This document shows, one piece after another, positions 1 to 13,400 of a DNA stretch of 64,000 bases (position 1 is the stretch's first letter; each line of letters starts with the position of its first letter). Origin of the DNA: Geosiphon pyriformis (lineage: Eukaryota > Glomeromycota > Glomeromycetes > Archaeosporales > Geosiphonaceae); contig JAAOMT010000620.1 of assembly GCA_016748015.1 (NCBI GenBank), positions 98,940 to 162,939 of the forward strand, in the 5' to 3' direction. The translations under genes and the position numbers were made by a program. A model generated the notes under the pieces. It ran no database searches. It was given only the letters and a program-made list of their open reading frames with translations, and had not been told where the DNA came from.

Positions 1-1859
1 TAAAATAAACATAGTGTTCAATCATAATTTGATTCAAGTTTTAATTTTTTATATTTTTTAATTATATATTTTTATATAATACAAATCTATAAAGTTATAT
101 AAAAATTCAAAAAATTTTGTTCAAATTCATAAAAATTTTTTTTTTGATGTTTTTGACAAATATAATAAAAATTAAATTTAATATAATTTATAATGATAAA
201 ATCGGCAAGAAAATTAATAACTGTATATATCAGATCAAATTTTTCAGAATTTTATTTTTTGATAAAATATTTTTAATATATATTTTTTTAATATATATTA
301 TAAATTTAGTTTTTAATCAAGTATTACTTTGGTATACATTATTTTATTGATGAATAAAGCTCAAGTAGCTAAATAATTTTTCAATATTATCCTAAACATT
401 TTTTAATACCAAGAAAAAAATAAAGCAAGTTTAAAAGTTTTTTGAAAATAAGTAATTTGAAATTCAACTCATAATAATTAACAGAAAAAACTTTTAACAG
501 AAAAACTCTTAACAAAAAAATAAAAATAAAAATACAATCTATTTATTAAAAAATCAATTCAATTATATGAATAAAAGTAAAACAAATATTATAATATTAA
601 TTTATAATAATAAATAAGTATATATTTACTTGCTTTTTTTAAATTAGTCTTAATTATTATATTTGTTTTGAAACAAATCTAAATTTTATAATTCGAAGTT
701 TTCTAAATTTATTTTACTTTAAACAAAATTTATGCTTTTTAAAAACAATCAACCAAAAAATAATTAATATTATAACAAAATAATAATAAATCTTGACAAA
801 AGTAGTTAAAAATAAAAATAATTTAATTTAAAACATAAATTAAAGCAAAATTTTAAAAAATAAAAGAAAAACTTGTGGTTTTACTGTTTCAACAAAATGA
901 AAAACCTTTAACTACAAATGCTTTTTTTAATTGAACTTAGATATGAAATTAGATGACATATATAAAACTTTACATTTATTATAAGAGTAATTAAAAATAT
1001 TTATATTTATATATGCAAAATAAATAAAAAAGAGTATTATTTTAAAATATAATAATTTTATTTAATTTAAATCTAGTTTAATTTTTATTTATATGATATT
1101 ATTATTGAAACTCTAAATTTCTGTCACAATAATAAAAAGATTTTATAATATCATTTTTTAGAACATACTCATAAGCGCTAAACTCTTGAAAATCAAACAT
1201 TAAGTGCGAATCATTTTCAATTTTCAATTTAATAAAGAAAATTGGTTTAGAATCAATTTAATTCTTGACTAAATTCCAATTTTTCCAAAGGTTAAACTAC
1301 ATTAAATAAACACTTAAAATATTACAGCTTATTTGACAAGTGCCAGTTTTTTATTTTAACATTAATAATGCTATTTACAGTTGCTTGTAATATTTAATTT
1401 TAAAAATCAAATGATTTTTAAGACATATTTCCACTTCGTTAAGAACTTCATCTTTTATAAAAAAGATTTATTTTGGCCATGCCTTTCTAATTTTTCTGGG
1501 TAAACACAATAACTCTGAAGTTTGGATATATGCAGACACGACTAACTCGCTTTTTAGAAAAGATTTAATGCAATTTATCTCCTCTTCATTTGAAATTCCA
1601 CTTAAATGATTTTGAAGAATTTTATTGTGAATTAATTACAGTTTTAAGCAAGAATGTAAATCATTATCTGAGGTTACAAACAATAAGATAGATGTTCTCA
1701 CACTAAAAATTGACTATTTATATTGATTAAATTTAAATTGAGAAATTCTTTTCCCGATGACTGAAAGATTGGTATCAATTATCTATGTGTAAACGAGATA
1801 ATTATAATTTCTATTTCCATTAAATAAATAGACTCCACGGAATAATATTCTTGAAAAGT
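1..1859. other. AT-rich gene-free stretch
   Basis: I see no supportable gene here. The only open frame of note (117-350, plus) is a run of Phe/Ile/Leu/Asn codons of the kind random AT-rich DNA gives. No RNA gene or transposon terminus was recognised. Confidence 0.6.
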
Positions 1860-2138
1860 TCAATAAATATATTTGTAGTGTCTCTTTACATTGAAACCAC
1901 CATTAATTATACCAGTGGAAAATTCACCATTTTGCTGGTTACCAATTGCATCCGAATTATACCCGTTCCTACCACTATTATCGTTAAAGCCTCCGTTAAT
2001 TATACCTTGGGAATTCTGGCCATTTTGCTGATTGCCAATGACTCTCCTGGGATATACTGGAGCTGCACTATATGCCGAAAGAATAGACAAGAGAAAGATA
2101 GCTGGGGATATCTGTATGAGAAAAAATTTACGAGTCAT
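1860..2138 (-). CDS. Small secreted protein with internal direct repeat
   Basis: A 92-residue ORF with a true ATG at 2138. Residues 1 to about 25 form a classic signal peptide: a basic start (MTRK), a hydrophobic core (FLIQISPAIFLLSILSAYS) and a small-residue cleavage site near SAA/AP. The mature part is two copies of a Gly/Asn/Gln-rich module, each opening with IGNQQNG and closing with GIINGGFN, about 32 residues apart. The C-terminus is basic and Tyr-rich (VKRHYKYIY). A GTAAAG sequence just after the second GGFN could be a splice donor, so the true 3' end may differ. A TATA box lies about 100 bp upstream. The family is not recognised. Secretion is inferred from the signal peptide, and an effector-like role is only a guess from size and secretion. 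Confidence 0.6.
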   Translation of the reverse strand: MTRKFFLIQISPAIFLLSILSAYSAAPVYPRRVIGNQQNGQNSQGIINGGFNDNSGRNGYNSDAIGNQQNGEFSTGIINGGFNVKRHYKYIY

Positions 2139-2236
2139 TTTAATAAATGTTTAGGCTTTTTAGGATTGTATAGGAAAGACTTCTTTTGGTGTATTGAAGT
2201 GTGGATGAAGAAATTTTGAACAGGGGAACCTCCTCT

Positions 2237-2245
2237 CCTTTTATA
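2237..2245 (-). promoter_or_regulatory. TATA box of the small secreted-protein gene
   Basis: The minus strand reads TATAAAAGG, ending about 100 bp upstream of the ATG at 2138. If transcription starts 25-35 bp downstream, the 5' UTR would be about 60-70 nt. It stands out because the surrounding sequence (GGAGAGGAGG) is GC-richer than the neighbourhood. Confidence 0.5.
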
Positions 2246-2252
2246 ACATTTT

Positions 2253-5229
2253 CACTTTCTCATTTCATTTAGGTTTCCTATGGAACAAATTACATGTATC
2301 TCGCTAAGCCTCTGGATCAACCTTGAACCTTTTTGGTCAGGCTCTAGCCTTTTTTGAAAAATTTCATGGTGAGAAAAATTAGATTCGGCACTGCCTAATG
2401 CCCAATAATTTCTATTATATGTAAAATATGCGCTCAATTATATTTCTGTCTAATTTAAAAATATGTCCTATTTAGTTAAATCATTTTGTATGTCAAATAT
2501 TACAGCAAGTACAACGAAAAGATTATAAAAAATTTAGCTGAAAGCACATAATGACAAAACAGAAAATATTGATTGTATAATTAGATTGTTCAGTATTAAT
2601 CTTGAACTTATTGATTGTGTGTAAAAGTAGATTGGAAAAATCTAATCGGCTGAAAAATGGTTACTGTCAAAAGCCTCCACTTACGAAAAACTATGTTACA
2701 TTTTAGAGGCCCTTTGAATTGATTTTGGTTAGAATAACTTTTTGATAAAGCCTTTATAACCACCGGGTAAGCCACCGCTGTAGACCATAATAAATAAAGA
2801 TAGATATGATTGGTCAATTAATATCGCAAACTTGTGTATTACCACAAAAACGGTTACTAGAAAAGAATTAAAAAATTTCAAAGTTTTTCTTCACTAAATT
2901 TAAATTAACACCAGTGAAAGGGTTTCATTTCGCAGTGTTTTAATGTTTCTCTATCAAAATCTTGAATTTAAGATGCCAAAAGTTAAGATTTTTTTGCTCT
3001 TCAATTCTCGTCACGAATCTACTTCCCATCAAAAATATTTGGGAAGAAAATTTAAAAGGACATCCTTGATTTATTTTTCGTGACAAATAGATAAGAAAGA
3101 TTTTTTAATCTCTATTTTCGGGTATAATAAAAAGCCTGGTTGAAAATTTATAGCCTTTGTGATACTGAGTGCTTAACATTTCCTATCATTTTGCAAGTTT
3201 CTAATTCAAACATCGATTTTTCTCCTTTTATTTTATCAAATAAAGCACTATGCTTAATGCCGAAGATGAGTTAGAATTAATAATAGTACTTCTAGCAGCA
3301 GACAAATAATTAAACCAAGCAAAATTAGTGATATTGTAGATTTTTTTTATAAAAAGAGCTGCTCAGCTTTTTTCTTAAAAATTTACTGAAAAACTGAAAG
3401 TGGAAGCGTATGCTTTTATTTTTTGGATAAACCTTATTCCAACTATACCTTTGATTTTTTTGAAATAATACTTGTGTTTAAGAGACCAGAATATGTAAAT
3501 TTACACCACAAACTCAAAGCATACATAAATATATTTAATGATTAAGTTTGAGATTTTTTATCAAATTCTTTATACAAAACCCTCTTTGAATTTTTTTCCA
3601 TTCAAACTATAAAATTATTGATTATTCTCATCAGAAAATAAGTACATTTCATAAATTTTGGTGTCAAGTAAAATAGAATAAGACAAGATATTTATTCTTT
3701 AAAATATCTAATTTAATTTAAAAATAAACACTTGAATAAATTTTTTTCCATTTTATAACAATCACAAAAGTGAAATTAATATTCAAATTTTGGTAAACAT
3801 TGTATTTTAAGGAATACAAAATATATATACATAATTAAAATTCTAGTTTCAATTTAAGCACTCATATTTAGTAATAAAACTTAAGATTCGTAATTTTTAT
3901 AATAATACATTAAATTAATATTTTAAATTAATAAACCACTATCATTAAATTTTTTAATATAAAAATTGACTAACGTATAGCTAAATTTTTTGACTTTTTC
4001 GACTTGTTTGTTGTTGTTGTTGTTTTTAAACTAGCACAATTAATTTATTATCTTTTAATGATTAAATAAATATTCCTGTATTTAATTAATTAAAAAATTA
4101 TTTTTGTATTTATTTTAATTCATTAAAATATTTTATGATTGTACTTGGAATTTTTGGTATCAAATATGTAGCATAATTAAGAAAAACAGATTTAAATTTT
4201 ATGCCAAAATAAAATTCAGTTTTCAAATATATTATTTTATATTTAGTTTCTTTTGAAGCCAAATTTATGAGATACTGCAAATAATTCCATGGGAGTAAAT
4301 ATATCAGTACAAACAAATAAACAAACAGACAAAACATAGAATATTATTAAAATATTGCCTTTTAAGAAATAGTAGTAAAATTAATAAATTGCATCAATAT
4401 TTTTTTATAATTAGTTTAAAGCAGCATGTTTTTTTTAACAATATTAAAAACTAATCAAAAATTTGTTAGTTCTAAGCCCACATTTTAATTTAATAATTAA
4501 AATAATTTTTTCATTTTGCATAAATCATTATTTATGCATAATTCATTCAAAAACCACAATATTTCTGCATTAAAATCGGTCTGAAAAATGAAAATGCTTT
4601 AGTCCAAATTCTATCTCGTGATGGAAGAGATCGCTAAAAAGAAGTTCTTAACTGTACAGATGAAAACTTTAAAGAATTTATTTGGGAACCTCTATCTTAA
4701 TTCAGTTTTTACCATATCTTCAGTTAATTTCTATTACAAAGCAAAACCATTTGAGGGAATTTTAACTGTAATCTTGTATAAAGACCTTATCTGATACATG
4801 TACCAGAGAGTCATCAAAAGTCTGTGAATTAGAAGTATTTTCGGATTTTTTTCATATCACTCAAGTTAATTTATATTACAAGTAGATTTACAGAACAAAT
4901 TAAGAAAATATATGATGAAGGATATCTAATATAATTTTCAATTACAAGATTTTACATGTTTTTTTGAAGTGTATTTCCTAAATAATTATTTTATCTATTG
5001 ATTTTATTGACTTAATAAAATCCAAGATCACTTTGCATAAAAAACAGCCAAGGAGATTAAATTAAGTTATGTTTCATCTTACTATTCAATAAACTACTCG
5101 AAATACTAACAGGTTGTTTAAATAATGAAAAGAATGTGATATAACAAGTGACCCCTTCCAAAATGAAAAACGAATCCCAGAAAATGGGCAAGGAGATTGG
5201 AAACTAAGACAAGTTTTTAAAAAGAAAAA
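2253..5229. other. Intergenic, no gene recognised
   Basis: AT-rich, with short open frames only. The longest (4110-4337, minus, 75 codons) is hydrophobic low-complexity sequence with no family features. The last 150 bases lie downstream of the Sel1 array and probably include its 3' region. Confidence 0.5.
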
Positions 5230-7668
5230 TTATTTTCTAGGTTTTTGTAATTTTTTAAGTTTTTTCATAGCTTCCACAAAACCATTATCTACGCTTTTTT
5301 GATACCACTCGATAGCCTTAACAACATTTTCTTTCGTACCAATGCCTTTCTCATAGCAAAGACCAAGATGATATTGATTTATATTACTTCCTGCATTTGC
5401 TGCTTTGGAATAAAGTTCAAAAGCTTTCCCATAATTTTTAAATGTCCCCCAACCATTTTCATAGCAAAGAGCAAGGTTGTATTCCGCATCTGAATGTCCT
5501 GCATTTGCTGCTTTTGAATAGAGCTCAAACGCTTTCAGTAAATTTTTAGTTATTCCACATCCTTTTACATAACACCATGCTAAATTATATTGTGCATCTG
5601 AAAGTCCTGTTTCAGCTGCTTTGGAATAAAATACAAACGCTTTATCTAAATCTTTATTTATTCCCCATCCATTTTCATAGCAAAGAACAAGATTATACAG
5701 TCCAGTTGGATTTTTTATTTCTGCTACTTTTAAATAGAGTTCAAATGCTTTTTTTAAGTTTTTAGGCGTTCCCTGTCCGTTTCTATAACACCATGCTAGA
5801 TGAATTTGCGCATCTGAATGTTCTTTTTCTGCTGCTTTTGAATAGAGTTCAAAAGCTTTTATTATATTTTTCGCAGTTCCCCATCCATTTTGATAACAAA
5901 GCCCAAGATAGTTTTGTGCGTAAGGATTTCCCGCCACTGCCGCTTTTATAAAAAGTTCTAATGATTTCTCTTGGTCCTTTATGGTCCCCCATCCATTTTG
6001 ATAGCACAATGCAAGATCATATTGTGCATCTGAAAATCCTTGCTCGACTGCTTTGGAATAGAGTTCAAACGCTTTGTTTAAATCTCTTTGGGTTCCCCAT
6101 CCATTTTCATTTCAAAGAGCTAAATTATATTTTGCGGTTAAATTATTCGTTTCCGCTACTTCTGAATAGATCTTGAATGCTTTTTCCAGGTTTTTAGATA
6201 TTCCCAGTCCATTTCGATAACACCATGCTAGGTTAATTTGCGCATCCGAATGTCCTTTCTCTGCTGCTTTTAAATAGATTTCGAATGCTTTTTCAAAATT
6301 TCTAGTTGTTCCCTGTCCATTTTGATAACACCAGGCAAGGTTGTATTGGGCATCAGAATTCCCCAATTCGGCTGCCTTTGAATAATGCTCAAATGCCTTT
6401 CCAAAGTCTTTCGTTATTCCTCTTCCATTTTGATAGTACAATCCGAGATTATATTGAGCATCTGAACCTCCCTTTTCTGCTGCCTTAGAATAAAGCTGAA
6501 ACGCTTTTTCAAAATCTTTAGATGTTCCCCATCCGTTTTCATAGCAAAGAGCGAGGTTATGCAGCGCAGTTAAACTACCTGTTTCTACTGCTTTTGAATA
6601 GAGCTCAAATGCTTTTTCATAATTTCTAGCTGTTCCCTCTCCATTTCGATAACACCACGCAAGATGAACTTGTGCATCTGAATGACCAACTTGTGCTGCT
6701 TTCGAATAGAGTTTATATGCTTTTTCAAAGTTTTTAGTTATTCCCCATCCATTGCTATAGCAAAGAGCAAGATTAAATTGTGCACTTGAATTGCCGTCCT
6801 TTGCCGCGCTCGAATACAATTCAAATGCTTTTTGAAAGTTTTGATTTGTTTCCCATCCGTTTCCATAAAACCGTGCGAGACTGTTTTGTGCCTCTGAATC
6901 ACCTGCTTCTGCTGCTTCTAAATAGAGTTCAAACGCTTTTCCTAAGTCTTTAGTTGTCCCCAAACCATTTTCATAGCAAATAGCGAGATTTTTTCGGGCA
7001 CTTAAATTCCCTGTTTTTGCTGCGTTCGAATACAATTCAAATGCTTTCTCAAGATTCTGATTGGTTCCCCATCCATTTTGATAACAAATGGCCAAACTAT
7101 TTTGAGCTTTTAAATTACCGTTTTGTGTTGCTTTTTTGCATAGTTCAAACGTTTTTTCTTTATTTTTCGGGGTGCCAATACCATTGTAGTAACAATACCC
7201 TAGAAAAAGCTGCCCAAAAGAATCCTTTTCATTTGCGGCATTCTGATATTCTATAAATGCGGCTGTTGAATTAGGGATTGTGCCAATCCCATGTTCAAAG
7301 CAAAAGCCAATCAAAATATGTTGGATCGGTCGATTTGCAGTTTCTTTTTTGAGGTCATCAAAGAATTCTTTTGGTGTCTTCCGACTAGAATCAAGATATT
7401 TTGTAATCACATCGGCGATCTTTGAATGTTCATTGTTTGAAAATATGCTTAAATGTTCTGTGACGACTATAAGTGCTTCATTAGCTAATAAAGTCATGGG
7501 ATTGAGGGGAGGATTTCCAGGCTTTGAATCACTTAAATAATTGTGATGATTGTTCAAATTGGAAGAACTTGATATTTGTTCTGAGACTGAATTTCGAAAA
7601 TTTAGAGTTTCATTCCCTGCGCTAGAATGGAAACTGCTTTTAAAAGATAGTTCTCGTTCACCTGATAT
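5230..7668 (-). pseudogene. Sel1-repeat array continuing the kinase frame, broken by TGA
   Basis: About 19 tandem Sel1-like (TPR-like) repeats of 36 residues with the consensus NLAxCYxNGxGTxKNxEKAF, as in solenoid adaptor proteins. The array runs in one frame from 7668 to the stop at 5230-5232. It is split at 6112-6114, where a repeat that should read ALCYENGWGT has TGA-AAT in place of TGC-TAT. The first ATG after that stop is at 6009, in the same frame. The same frame continues upstream, without an intron, into the last kinase exon, separated from it only by a second TGA at 7669-7671. The N-terminal part before the repeats (7557 to about 7290) is a helical linker. There is no ATG at 7557, where the codon is TTG, so independent translation is doubtful. 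Most likely this is the C-terminal half of a kinase-Sel1 gene inactivated, or truncated, by two nonsense codons. Sequencing error or TGA readthrough are alternatives. Confidence 0.75.
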
Positions 7669-8884
7669 TCATTCAATATGAAGAAGACGATCATTGACTT
7701 CATGAATAGTTGGTCGATTCGAAGGCATGTCATCCCAACATTGGCTATAAAGAGTAACATAATCTGGTGGGGTGTTTACAACTGTTTTTTCCCGGAACCC
7801 ACTTAGGATTTCCGCTAAATGTTTCCTTATTCAATTTCGAGGTTCAAAAGACTAACAAAGATAAAAAAAATAAAAAAAATTTGCACTTACAAGCAAGTAA
7901 ATGGTAATCGTAATTTCGAAATGGAGGGTGACCACTGGAAAGCTCCCATAAGATTACTCCGAAAGCATAAATATCCGATTTTTCATCACGTATATACTTT
8001 GAATCTTTAAAGCACTGGGGATCAATATAAGCTGCTTGTCCATAAACCAAAGAGATATTCTCGTAAAGACTATGAGAATATTTGGGTAGCCCGATATCAC
8101 AGATTTTTATGGCATCTTGATGAACAAGCACGTTCATCGAGTTCTTTGAACGATTTTGAAATGCACAAAATATCTTTTAAATTAAAAACAAATTATGAAA
8201 ATTAATGTTATAGATTTAAAATTAAAAAAACTTACGAGATCTCTATGAATAATATTTTCTGCATGGAGAAAAGCAATCCCGTCCGTTAGTTCCTTTGCGA
8301 ATCGTAATTTATCTTTCCCATTCATATTGGGAAAATTTGATCCCAGATATTCCCGTAGAGATCCTCCGTTTGCATATTCCAGAACGAGCATATATTTAAC
8401 TCGACCATCTAAAAAGGCTTTAATTATGATTTGACATTCAATTTCGTTTTTGGTTATCACTTTAAAACTTACCTCTGCTTAAAGTCTTTGTGACACCAAA
8501 GAACTTTAAAATATTTGGAGAATACCCACCTGTTCTTAAAAATTGCATCTTTAAATAATAATAATTTTCTTGTTTAGCAAAAATACGTTTTGAAAGCTGT
8601 AAGACGAATTCATTACATACTTCTTTGATAAATGCTTTCATTTCAGATAAATCACTGTTTGAAGGATGTTTTAAGCTTTTCAAGGCAAATGATAAATCGC
8701 TGACACCTTTTGTCAACTTGGCACTAAAGACTTTCCCAAATCCACCTTCTCCGATCCTTTTTAAGCTATGAAACTCCTCAAAATCAAAACATTTGATATT
8801 TTTCTCTTGAATCGATTTCTCAATCCATTCAGAGGGTGAAGTTGGATTTTCAAATGATGGGTTAAGAGTATGTGAAGACATCAT
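7669..8884 (-). CDS. TKL-like protein kinase, five exons
   Basis: Predicted Ser/Thr or Tyr-like protein kinase of the fungal TKL-like type. Exons inferred from splice sites and frame are 8884-8621, 8548-8473, 8408-8236, 8143-7891 and 7814-7669. The introns are 72, 64, 92 and 76 nt (GTATGT or GTAAGT...AG). Together they give 303 codons before TGA at 7669-7671. Visible kinase motifs are the glycine loop GEGGFGKV (residues 45-52), beta-3 Lys69 (FALK), alpha-C Glu88 (FIKE, at the exon 1/2 junction), the catalytic loop HRDLNSMN (168-175), and a metal-binding motif that reads DIG (187-189) instead of DFG. Further on are the activation-segment end AAYIDPQCF, the SDIYAFGVILWELSSG helix and a C-lobe ending in CWDDMPSNRPT. 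The frame then meets TGA but continues open into the Sel1 array. As it stands the product is a kinase domain alone; the ancestral product was probably a kinase-Sel1 fusion. Confidence 0.8.
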
Positions 8885-10444
8885 GCTTTAGTAAAAATAA
8901 ATACGCGGGAGGTTTAAACAACGATAATGGATATCAGAGTCCACAAATTATACAGCTAAAGGATTATTTATACATTTCTTTGGGACTTACCCATGTCCCA
9001 CCAGGCAATTTACTTTTTCAGCAAATTCAAATTCCTAAGCAAAATTGCATGCAGTTCGTAATTGTGGTCCTTTGTGTAGCATCAGGAGTCATATGGAAAA
9101 AATTCCTATTTTACACATTGTTAAAATTATTAACGGAAGGTTTAAATGATGTAAAAGAATTTGTAAATGTGTGTCATTTAATTTTATTTTTCGAAATTAT
9201 CAAATATGGCTGAATAAAATGATACCAAACTAAATTATTTCAAAAATTTAACTAAGAGCCTAAATACAAAATTTTTTTTTAAATAATTACCATATGGTAG
9301 GTTTAATTAAACGTTCATAATTATTTTTAGAGAGTTGTCGACTTTTTCGAAATTTCTTTTCTCTTTAAATAAAATCAAGTTATCAAAAACTGTTTTTATG
9401 ATTTCTTTATAACCCAATTTTTTGACTTTGAATTTAAAATTTGGTAATTAAACATAAAATCTTGATATTAACTATGTTTAAACAATCTTTATTATAATTT
9501 TTTATTAAATTTCTTCATATAATTCAATTTTAATTTACAATTGTTCTTACTGTTGACAAATATATTTATTTTAATTAAAACTTTCCCAATAGCATTCGTT
9601 AATATGTAGATATCAATTATCTTAAAGAAAATTTTAGGTTCAGATAATTTTGCCCAATACATGTATTTGCTCGAAAAACAGACAAAATTGATGCAGAAAA
9701 TCAAATTTAACTTTTAAATTTTCTGACATGGATGAGTTGGTTATACAGAAAATCAAAGCAAGTATAAAGTTGGGAATCAGTCTGAATCAATTTCAAGAAT
9801 CACAACAGGTCTTTGGAAACATTCTCTGATTCTCAAAATTAATAGTGAACTACAAAAAAGTTGATTCCCGAAAGGCTTTTCGAATCTCTTAAATTTGACT
9901 GTAATTTAAAGACCACTGAAGCATGCTGATCGGGAGGTTAGAGCAGTGGAGTCAAATGGCCAAGATGCGACTTTTTGAGTTTTATTCCAAGTCAATGCTC
10001 TTAATCCAAAAATTTAGTTTCATAGTGAAATACATGCGTATGTTAATGACTTCACTTTTAATGTCTCAAAGCTTTCATTGGCTAATATTTATCTGTGTTT
10101 ACGCATGTATTTGAAATGTCATGTGATATTTAGCCATAATTTTACAAATTCCAACTTGTGTATCGAGTCACCAAGCCATTCAAAAATACACATTTTTAAG
10201 TTTTTTACTTTTCTGTACACGAGGATCTGGGTTACATGAAGATTTTTATACAATAAACTATACAGTAATTTTGAGTAGTTAAGAGTAAAATTTGCAAGCA
10301 GCACAAGTTCTGATTGTTTTTTTTTAGCAAAAGAATGATATTGAGAAATGAGAAGTGTTTGAAATCATATATCGCTAGTCTTTGCCTTAATTGAATTGGA
10401 AAGGTAAAATTTTAAAGAACAGATCTCAAGAATCAGAATTAATA
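8885..10444. other. Intergenic, upstream of the kinase gene
   Basis: This holds the presumed kinase promoter on its left side, with no clear TATA box. The plus ORF at 8872-9213 has no family features and overlaps the kinase start. Other short frames are AT-rich noise. On the right, 10,300-10,440 is the likely 3' region of the zinc-knuckle gene. Confidence 0.45.
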
Positions 10445-13400
10445 TTATTGTTGCCACCAAGGATCAACATTATCAAGGTCAGGACGGGCGCTTTTATTTT
10501 GCTTTTTTTCATTCTTTCTTGAAATAGCAGGGTGTACATATTGTTCAGCGGTTATTTTCTGGTTATGATTAGTATCCCGTTGGGCAAAAGATGAAGTAGC
10601 CATCAGTTCGTCTTTATCATTGTCATCGTGGCGTCCGAAAAGTTCTTTACGTTGAACACTACGACCGCGAGGTGGTTCATTATGAGAAGGGCCGGAGTTT
10701 ACGGATTGACTTGCCCATGGTTTAATTCCATCATCAGCTTCCCTTCTCTTTCTCCATGGTATATCAGGACGATCTTCATCAATATCACTTCGTAGCCTAT
10801 CTTTTTGGGAGTCTTTTGCAGACCATAAAGGCTCTTGAGAAAAGGTTGCGCGTTGATTGGATACTGGTTCAATGGCTTCCTGACTTCCTTTATTTGAATA
10901 GAAGTTACCGCCACTTCGATAGTTCCCAGCTTGATTTTCTGTTCTAGTCTCCCACGGTGTATTATTATTATGATTATTATTATTAAAATTCCTGTCTCCA
11001 CCGCGGGTTTCCCGAGGCATATTCGAATCCCAATCACCTTCAGGACTTAATCGCTCTTTATTAGCTCTGGGCTTATGATTATTTTCCCAGAGTACATTCT
11101 TATTCCAGTCGTCACTACTCAAGTTATGATTGGATTTTGTTTCTTTGATAGGAACCCATCCGTCACCGGAAGAATCATGGACAGGTTTTGTTTCGTTTTT
11201 GTTTTCCCAAAATACTTTTTGTGAATTCCAACCGCTCCCATCATCAATATTATCATTTGCACGAGGTGTTTCTTTTTTGCTTTCCCAAGGTACTTTTTGC
11301 GAATTCCAACCGCTCCCATCACCAATATCATTTTTTGCACCAGGCGCATTTTTAGTATCCCATGGAAGTTTTCCATGATTCCAATTATTACCACCACCTT
11401 CATATTCATTAACAGATGTGTATGAATCATTGCCAACTGCGCCATAAGTATCTCCAAAAGAATCGCTTCTTTCAGAAGGGCAATCTCTAACCTCATGTCC
11501 TTTATGCAAACTAGTAATTAGTCTTTTACTCACAGATTTATATTGTAACATCGAAAAAATCAATAATTGAAAATCTACCTTTGCCACAATTAGAACAGAT
11601 TATTGGACGCCTTGGTTTCTGTTCTGAGCATTCTCGAGAAATGTGTCCTTCAGCACCACAATTATGGCTTTTCCATGAAATAAATGAATTTAGTAAAGTC
11701 TGACAATTGTGAGATTGAATACTAAACTGAAGGTATTAAAAAGTGACTTACCAAGTTCGAACTGAAGCGCCTCGGCCACCACGAGACCCCATTTCATGTC
11801 GGGCTACATGAGAAGGGTTATTGAATAAGTTATATAGATTAATCGAAAGGAATAAGTTCTATCAATAAAACTTACAATCAATTGCAGAACAATCACGAGA
11901 AATATGATCCGATGAACCACATTTGAAGCTGTTAATCAAAAAAATTATCAATGAATCTTATGTTGAACTTCATTCAATTGCCAGGAACATACATACCAGC
12001 TACGATCACCTCCCCCTTTACGATCACGTGCTATGGTTTTAAGAAAAGAGCCATTGGTTACTAATATCCGAGAGAAGGACAAGATTATTGCTTTTTACCT
12101 ACATTCAGCATAATAGTCGCGACGTGTTTCTGGACAGAATCTTAATTGGATTTTCAAGTGATAAGTTTAATAGGAGTTTTCAAAAATGAAGAGTTGTAAA
12201 CCATGAATTTTTTTGTCTTACTTTGTCCAATGTTCACAAGAACCACAATTTTGGCAAGTCAAGGGGGTACTACGCTCAACTTCTAAAAGTAAGAAATGAA
12301 TTTAAAAGATTGGTATGTAATCAAGGGAGCACCACTTAACCAATGATTTTGCGAAAAGTAACTGAAATACCTTTCTTTGGTTCAGGACAATCCCTGAAAG
12401 CGAGTAATTAAATTGTCAGTGATAAATTAATCAAACAAAACAATTTGATACAAATGTTCCAACATACTTTCCAAGATGGCCTTTGGATTTACAATTGAAG
12501 CATATAGCTTCGTGATTATCTCTCATGAAACCTGAGCCTGCCAACCATACCATATTTTCAACGGGATCTGAAGCGCGAACACCGGCAGTTCGAGGAAGCA
12601 CAGAAGGATCTCCCATTACAAGATTGGCAATATATCTTTTCCCAGGGTTACCTTGAAGATCTATTAATGTCTTATCCAGCGGTATATCTCTTTCCTTTCA
12701 AGCCGATATGGGTTATTATTAAAGCTGATGCTAATTATCATTGTGCGTCTAATCCAAAAAAACTCACCAAGGCCACAATGTGAGCATTGCACTTCGAATC
12801 TCTCAACTTTTTTTCGATCGATTGGAAAGTGTCAGTAGGCGATGCCTTTGCATATTCTTCAAATGCTTCTTTAAAATCATCAATATCTTTCTCCTTATCA
12901 GCGGCAAGCAATTTATTCCAGGCTTCATTAGCCGAAAGATCGGTTGGCTGGGGATTTGACCCTGTAGTAAAGATTGAATAAAAAAGTGAGCATTTAGTAA
13001 AGAAAATCTGTCACAGAATTTTAAGGATCAAAAGATTTATAATTACAAGGGGTCAATGCTGGCTTTGAACGTGAGTTAAAAGTACGTTCGGCAACTGCAT
13101 CTTCACCTGAACGATCTTCTGAACATTCTCGAGCGAAATGGCCAGGCTTTTGACACTTATAGCTAAGAATGAATGATTTAAAACGCAAATAATATGTGAA
13201 AAGTTGTAAGGAATAGCCAAATTAATTGGGCAGGTTTGAATTTAGCAGTTACCAAATGCCGCCTCCAATTCCACCACGAATGGGAGTTTGAATGGAACAA
13301 TCACGAGCAAAATGTCCTTGAATTTTGAATGATATAAAAGAAGTTTGTTATCGAAATAAAATTCAGTCATCTTGGTAAAAATTGAAATTATTGTTACCTT

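Noticed and set aside
5230-8884. TGA used as a sense codon in this genome
   Set aside because: Genes at 10.4-16.3, 44.8-46.2 and 60.6-61.7 kb read normally, decayed elements contain TAA, TAG and TGA alike, and LINE ORF1 ends on TGA. Local mutation or error is simpler.
8872-9213. 113-codon plus ORF upstream of the kinase
   Set aside because: Overlaps the kinase start, has no recognisable motif, and composition is like the intergenic DNA.
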